Source of the DNA: a bacterium
Lineage (GTDB): Bacteria; Bacillota; Clostridia; Lachnospirales; Lachnospiraceae
Length of the DNA stretch: 64,000 bases
Direction of reading: 5' to 3'
NCBI GenBank assembly: GCA_023664305.1
Contig: JAMPFT010000014.1
Coordinates: 1 to 64,000, forward strand
The position numbers and the translations under genes were made by a program. The notes below the pieces were generated by a model. The model was not told where the DNA came from. It saw nothing but the letters and a program-made list of their open reading frames with translations, and made no database searches. Positions within the stretch are counted from its first letter, which is position 1; every line of letters begins with the position of its first letter. Positions 60,174-64,000 of the stretch are shown here, one piece after another.

Positions 60174-61173
60174 AAGCCTCCACCTCCTCCACCGTCAGCT
60201 TTCTTTCCTTCAGATAATGAATCATTTTGGAGGCCGCCGCGCCGTCCTCCGGGAGCTGCAGGATCATCTGGCCGTGGGCGATGCCGCCGATATCCTTTGT
60301 ATCCGCCAGCAGAATATTGACCGGCGCTTTACATTCCAGCACCATGTTGGCAATCACCGGTTCAAAAGAAGAATTTTCCGTGAACACAATACGGATACAG
60401 CGCTTGCTCTGCATCTCCTTCGCCCGGGTATCCGCCATAAACACCAGCTTCCTGGCCGCCGCCGTCTTCGGGGAGGTAAAGACCTCCTCCACCGTGCCGT
60501 ACTCCGCCAGCTCTCCGCTGTCTATGATGGCCACATGGGAGCAGATCTCCTGTACCACCGCCATCTCATGGGTGATAATCACGATTGTGATGCCGAAATC
60601 CCGATTGATCTGCTGCAACAGCTGCAGGATGGATTTTGTCGTCGTAGGGTCCAGCGCGCTGGTGGCCTCGTCGCACAGCAGAATCTTGGGATTGTTTGCC
60701 AGAGCCCGCGCGATTGCCACACGCTGCTTCTGGCCGCCCGACAGCTGGGCGGGATAACTTCCCGCCTTCTCCGCGATCCCCACGATCTCCAAAAGCTCCA
60801 GCGCCCGCTTTTTTGCATCCGCCTTTTTCACCCCGGCGATCTCCATGGGAAAGCGGACGTTATCCAGCACGCTCTTTTGCATCAGCAGATTGAAATGCTG
60901 AAAGATCATGGCGATCTCCATCCTGGTGCGCCGAAGCTCCCGCTCGGTCATGGCCGAAAGATCCCTGCCCTCGATCAGCACGGTGCCCGAGGTGGGCCGT
61001 TCCAGGAAATTCAGGCATCTCACCAGCGTGGACTTTCCCGCGCCGCTCATACCGATGATACCGTAGATATCTCCTTTTTCGATGTCGAGGCTGATCCCCT
61101 TCAGCGCCTCCACCTGATTGTCTTTTCCCAAAAATGTCTTGGTTACCTTTTGTATCTGAATTATGGGTTCCAT
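60166..61173 (-). CDS. metN: Methionine ABC transporter ATP-binding protein
   Basis: A 335-aa ABC ATPase. Walker A GMSGAGKST, signature LSGGQKQRVAIARAL, Walker B ILLCDEATSALD, and a C-terminal NIL domain (about 260-335) that senses methionine and inhibits transport. First gene of the operon, behind a near-consensus promoter. The leader of about 135 nt shows no SAM-I or T-box hallmarks that I can see, so control may come from a protein such as the neighbouring Rrf2 regulator. Confidence 0.94.
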   Translation of the reverse strand: MEPIIQIQKVTKTFLGKDNQVEALKGISLDIEKGDIYGIIGMSGAGKSTLVRCLNFLERPTSGTVLIEGRDLSAMTERELRRTRMEIAMIFQHFNLLMQKSVLDNVRFPMEIAGVKKADAKKRALELLEIVGIAEKAGSYPAQLSGGQKQRVAIARALANNPKILLCDEATSALDPTTTKSILQLLQQINRDFGITIVIITHEMAVVQEICSHVAIIDSGELAEYGTVEEVFTSPKTAAARKLVFMADTRAKEMQSKRCIRIVFTENSSFEPVIANMVLECKAPVNILLADTKDIGGIAHGQMILQLPEDGAAASKMIHYLKERKLTVEEVEAYV

Positions 61174-61313
61174 GGGTTCCTACCAACCTGATATGAATTA
61201 TTTTCTGTAAGGCAGTGTAACACAAATTCAGTCTTCTGTAAATATTTTTCCCATAGGTGCCGTCTCTTCCCTGCTCTATTTCCTACTGTTTTGCTGGGTT
61301 TATCACAAACAGC

Positions 61314-61342
61314 ATCATACACTATCTCCCCTGTCCTGTCAA
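61314..61342 (-). promoter_or_regulatory. metNIQ promoter
   Basis: Minus-strand TTGACA (61337-61342), 17-bp spacer, TATGAT (61314-61319). Confidence 0.8.
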
Positions 61343-61374
61343 GACCTGATTTTGATGAACAGGCTTTTCGGCAG

Positions 61375-61403
61375 TTGACAGTCTCTTCTGCCCAAAGTAT
61401 ACT
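61375..61403 (+). promoter_or_regulatory. aroA promoter
   Basis: TTGACA (61375-61380), 17-bp spacer, TATACT (61398-61403). Divergent from the metN promoter; the -35 boxes are 32 bp apart. Confidence 0.8.
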
Positions 61404-61479
61404 AAAACCGTATTCTTCCCGTCAGGGAAGGTCTTTCTAAGATTACATATGCCGCCCGGCGCGGCAGAAACGGAGATTG

Positions 61480-62862
61480 ATGACAATGACTGAACGGGAA
61501 ATATACGAAGTGCCCTGCATCTTTAGAAACGGAAAGCTTTCCGGCGCTGCTCTGGAGGTCGAAGTACACGGCTCCAAAAGCATCACGAACCGCGCCCTGC
61601 TTCTGGCGACCCTGGCGGAGGGAACCTCCACCCTGCGGGACGTTCTTTTCTCGGACGACTCCAGACATTTTCTGGACTGTATCCGGGAGCTTGGCTTTGA
61701 AACCGAGGTAAACGAGACCGAAAAAAGGATTACCGTAAAAGGCCTGGGCGGGAAAGTCCCCCGGGCCGAAGCAGATTTGTATGTGGGAAGCGCGGGAACC
61801 GCCGCCAGATTTCTGTCCGCCTATCTGGGACTGTCCTCCGGAGTCTACCGAATGGATTCCTCCGAGCAGATGCGAAAGAGGCCCATGGCTCCGCTGCTGC
61901 ATTCCCTGCAGGAGCTGGGCTGCGAAATTTCCTATCGGGGAGAAGAGGAACATTTTCCCTTTGTCTTGAGAGGCCACGGCTTTCAAAGGGACAGGATTAC
62001 CGTCAATATTGACGAAAGCAGCCAGTTTCTCAGCGCCCTGCTCATCGCCTCCTGCCTGTCGAAGGATACCTTCTTTGCGCTTCTGGAGGGTTCCCACGGC
62101 ATGGCTTATATAGATATGACGGTAAAGATGATGCAGGACTTTGGCGTACAGGCTGAAGCACTGTATTATTGCTCCGGGAACGCCGAAAATCACGACTGCA
62201 GCGGCTGCATCAACAGCACGCAGCCCTACGGCTACCGCATTGCCGCCGGACAGCGCTATCGCGCGCTGGATTATTCCGTAGAGCCCGACATGTCCGCCGC
62301 CTGTTATTTTTACGCCATGAGCCCCCTGTTAGGCATCTCCGTGGCTGTGCGCAATATCCGCCGGACTGCCCGGCCTCTCCAGGGAGATACCGCCTTTTTA
62401 CAGGTACTGGAGCAGATGGGCTGTACCGTCTCCGACACGGACTACGGCGTTTTGGTACAGCCCCCCGCAAAGGGAGTATACTGCGGCGTAGACGTAGATA
62501 TGTCCGCCTTTTCCGATCAGGCCATCACCCTGGCCGCCATCGCGCCCTTTGCAGACAGTCCTACCACAATCCGCGGTATCGGCCATATCCGCCGTCAGGA
62601 AAGCGACCGCATCACGGCCATCGTGACCGAACTGGGGAAGATGGGAATCCGATGCGAGGAGACGGAGACAAGTATTACTGTCTATCCCGGCGCACCCCGT
62701 CCTTCCGCGGTGGAGACCTACGACGACCACCGCATGGCTATGGGCTTCTCCCTGATCGGACTGCGCAGCCCCGGAATCGTAATCCAAAACCCCGGCTGCT
62801 GCCGCAAAACCTTTGAGGACTATTTTACCGTGCTGGACGGTGTCGTCGCGCAGCTCTCTTAG
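61480..62862 (+). CDS. aroA: 3-phosphoshikimate 1-carboxyvinyltransferase (EPSP synthase)
   Basis: A 460-aa shikimate-pathway enzyme joining PEP to shikimate 3-phosphate. Signatures: HGSKSITNRALLLATLAEGT, the LYVGSAGTAARFLSAYLGL loop, MRKRPMAPLL, and C-terminal RRQESDRITAIVTELGKMG and TYDDHRMAMGFSLIGL. The start is uncertain: ATG at 61480 (4 nt from GGAG) or at 61486 (10 nt). It stands alone, outside an aro operon, and is somewhat longer than the usual 425-430 aa because of an insert with Cys residues near 235 (NHDCSGCINSTQPYG). Confidence 0.93.
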   Translation: MTMTEREIYEVPCIFRNGKLSGAALEVEVHGSKSITNRALLLATLAEGTSTLRDVLFSDDSRHFLDCIRELGFETEVNETEKRITVKGLGGKVPRAEADLYVGSAGTAARFLSAYLGLSSGVYRMDSSEQMRKRPMAPLLHSLQELGCEISYRGEEEHFPFVLRGHGFQRDRITVNIDESSQFLSALLIASCLSKDTFFALLEGSHGMAYIDMTVKMMQDFGVQAEALYYCSGNAENHDCSGCINSTQPYGYRIAAGQRYRALDYSVEPDMSAACYFYAMSPLLGISVAVRNIRRTARPLQGDTAFLQVLEQMGCTVSDTDYGVLVQPPAKGVYCGVDVDMSAFSDQAITLAAIAPFADSPTTIRGIGHIRRQESDRITAIVTELGKMGIRCEETETSITVYPGAPRPSAVETYDDHRMAMGFSLIGLRSPGIVIQNPGCCRKTFEDYFTVLDGVVAQLS

Positions 62863-62925
62863 TCTGCCCTCTTTGGATATTTCCGAAGGAGGAGACGGAT
62901 TATCGAAAACCGACCGCAAAACACA

Positions 62926-62984
62926 AAAATCTGCAGTGACTGCCTCCCGGTTCAAACAGGGAATAAGCCTTCACTGCAGATTTT
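62926..62984 (+). terminator. aroA terminator
   Basis: AAAATCTGCAGTGA (62926-62939) pairs perfectly with TCACTGCAGATTTT (62971-62984), with A and T runs. It may act in both directions. Confidence 0.8.
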
Positions 62985-63014
62985 ACATTATAAATCGGTC
63001 TCACCGCCGGCAGT

Positions 63015-63563
63015 CTAAAGCTCCGGAACCGAGATTTCCATCTCGCATCCGGCGTACGCCCCGTCGCCGTTCCCACTTCCCTCTGTACACACCGCCGAAA
63101 CGGTCAGCTTACCGCCGGACAAACCGGAAAAGGTCTCTTCATCCATAATCAGCGACGCTTCGATGCAATTCAAGCCCGCAATCTCGGAAGCCGAAACCGC
63201 CAGATTGCCGAAATAATCATTTCCGGAAGAATCGGTCAGCTTTACCCACTCCGTATCCCCAAGCAGGTCTCCGTGACAAAACGGAATACAGTACGCCATA
63301 CGGAAACGCAGCTGAACACTGTCGGAGCGTCTGATCAGATATACTTTGGAAAGGTATAAACCGTCCCGATCCAGAATATCGCAGTCAGCCTTCAGGGTTT
63401 CAAGATTCTCTCCCCAGTCAGGATAATGCGCGCCGTCGGTCTGCCCTGCCAGACCGGTATCCAGTCCTCCCCGGCTGAAACTGACATAGGCGTATGCGGC
63501 ATAAACGGCAAAGCACACCGCCACAGCCGACAATGCGCATGCAAGATACTTCAGGCCCTTCAT
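63015..63563 (-). CDS. Hypothetical membrane-anchored protein (182 aa)
   Basis: An N-terminal signal anchor (YLACALSAVAVCFAVYAAYAYV) precedes an extracytoplasmic beta-rich domain (DGLYLSKVYLIRRSDSVQLR, EWVKLTDSSGNDYFG, GGKLTVSAVCTEGSGNGDGA). Four to five Cys residues outside could form disulphides. I do not recognise the family. GGAG lies 7-8 nt before the ATG. It is a single gene between aroA and the rpsI operon. Confidence 0.65.
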   Translation of the reverse strand: MKGLKYLACALSAVAVCFAVYAAYAYVSFSRGGLDTGLAGQTDGAHYPDWGENLETLKADCDILDRDGLYLSKVYLIRRSDSVQLRFRMAYCIPFCHGDLLGDTEWVKLTDSSGNDYFGNLAVSASEIAGLNCIEASLIMDEETFSGLSGGKLTVSAVCTEGSGNGDGAYAGCEMEISVPEL

Positions 63564-63701
63564 AGCATTCTCCTCTCTGAAAACAGCTGTATCTCAAGCT
63601 GTATCTCAAACCGACACCGAAAATCACTCCACAATACAAGTATAGCATACCCCCCAATTGCAAGCATAAATTTCGTTTCCGTTTGGTATGAAAGGACAAA
63701 A

Positions 63702-63736
63702 ACAGCCGCCAACTACTCGCAATAGTTGACGGCTGT
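63702..63736 (-). terminator. Terminator of the rpsI operon
   Basis: ACAGCCGYCAACTA/TAGTTGRCGGCTGT stem (14 bp, one mismatch), followed on the minus strand by TTTTTGTCC. It lies 20 bp past the rpsI stop. Confidence 0.9.
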
Positions 63737-63756
63737 CACTTTGTAACACGCTGATA

Positions 63757-64000
63757 TTATCTCTTGCTGAACTGAGGCGCACGTCTCGCAGCCTTCAGAC
63801 CGTACTTCTTTCTCTCCTTCATACGGGGATCTCTGGTCAGAAATCCTGCTTTCTTCAGCGCCGGTCTGTAGTCGGCGTCTACCTGCAGAAGCGCTCTTGC
63901 GATACCGTGTCTGACAGCTCCCGCCTGACCGGTATAGCCGCCGCCCTTTACGTTGACGATCACGTCGAACTTATCCGCCGTCTCGGTAAGCACCAGAGGC
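63757..64000 (-). CDS. rpsI: 30S ribosomal protein S9, C-terminal part
   Basis: The last 81 or so codons of S9, cut by the window edge. [40 protein letters not shown] and the C-terminal FSKR, which reaches the P-site tRNA in the ribosome, are conserved. The gene is normally the second of rplM-rpsI. Confidence 0.97.
   Translation of the reverse strand, partial: PLVLTETADKFDVIVNVKGGGYTGQAGAVRHGIARALLQVDADYRPALKKAGFLTRDPRMKERKKYGLKAARRAPQFSKR

Noticed and set aside
61174-61313. SAM-I riboswitch or T-box before metNIQ
   Set aside because: The leader lacks the conserved core words of either; a protein regulator fits better, though a diverged class cannot be excluded by eye.

Overview
The window looks like a chromosomal segment of a butyrate-forming, sugar-degrading Lachnospiraceae (Clostridia) bacterium. 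The signs are a complete thl-crt-hbd-bcd-etfB-etfA operon of clostridial type, moderately high GC with low-GC intergenic stretches, AGGAGG-type ribosome sites, Lpl-type sugar ABC transporters, Cthe_2159/DUF4956/VTC genes and abundant glycoside hydrolases. The genus cannot be fixed from the sequence alone. Most genes lie on the minus strand.

Layout. 1-0.2 kb: a broken AAA ATPase behind a promoter carrying four motifs spaced exactly 33 bp. 0.4-6.8 kb: the butyrate operon, including an extra 52-codon basic ORF between thl and crt. 6.8-10 kb: a DUF2142 membrane protein, an odd tRNA-Val-like gene and rarA. 10.1-11.4 kb: a decayed AAA-ATPase/PD-(D/E)XK pseudogene. 11.6-25.5 kb: a glycan locus (two GH3 enzymes, GNAT, GH94 phosphorylase, GPH symporter, clan GH-A hydrolase) with several intercistronic hairpins. 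25.6-29 kb: Cthe_2159, DUF4956 and VTC-domain genes. 29.2-31.3 kb: a plus-strand orphan solute-binding lipoprotein with a 5'-nucleotidase-C-like tail, followed by a LacI remnant. 31.3-33.3 kb: an AT-rich accessory island with small DUF3791-like proteins and an HNH nuclease. 33.5-40 kb: M23 peptidase, PTS enzyme I, 1-phosphofructokinase, ribosome hibernation factor and an NlpC/P60 endopeptidase. 40-47.5 kb: thioredoxin reductase, SDR, a TPR-DUF4037-DUF4125 protein, exonuclease III and an XRE regulator. 47.6-57 kb: a GH32 enzyme and sugar ABC transporter, divergent from a LacI regulator, YesL and a membrane protein, then a tocopherol-cyclase-like protein. 57-64 kb: acyltransferase-like protein, Rrf2 regulator, metQIN, aroA, a small membrane protein and the 3' part of rpsI.

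How the genes work together. The glycan loci feed hexoses and fructose units into glycolysis (GH94 sugar phosphates, GH32 plus FruK and enzyme I), and the butyrate operon disposes of the resulting acetyl-CoA and reducing power through the Bcd-Etf complex. The fructan-type ABC operon and its LacI gene share one operator sequence (ACACA-N8-TGTGY), which suggests a self-contained regulon.

The most unusual signal is a pair of about 115-119-nt elements (41.1 and 46.3 kb). Their 75-nt cores are 96% identical, and their closing stems differ at six paired positions, five of which are compensatory double changes. This is what a selected hairpin, either a structured RNA or a hairpin mobile element, would show. 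The window is also rich in other hairpin repeats with shared loops or borders (8.5, 17.1, 27.5, 38.5, 58.5 kb) and in in-frame minisatellites inside three genes (both GH3 genes and the TPR protein).
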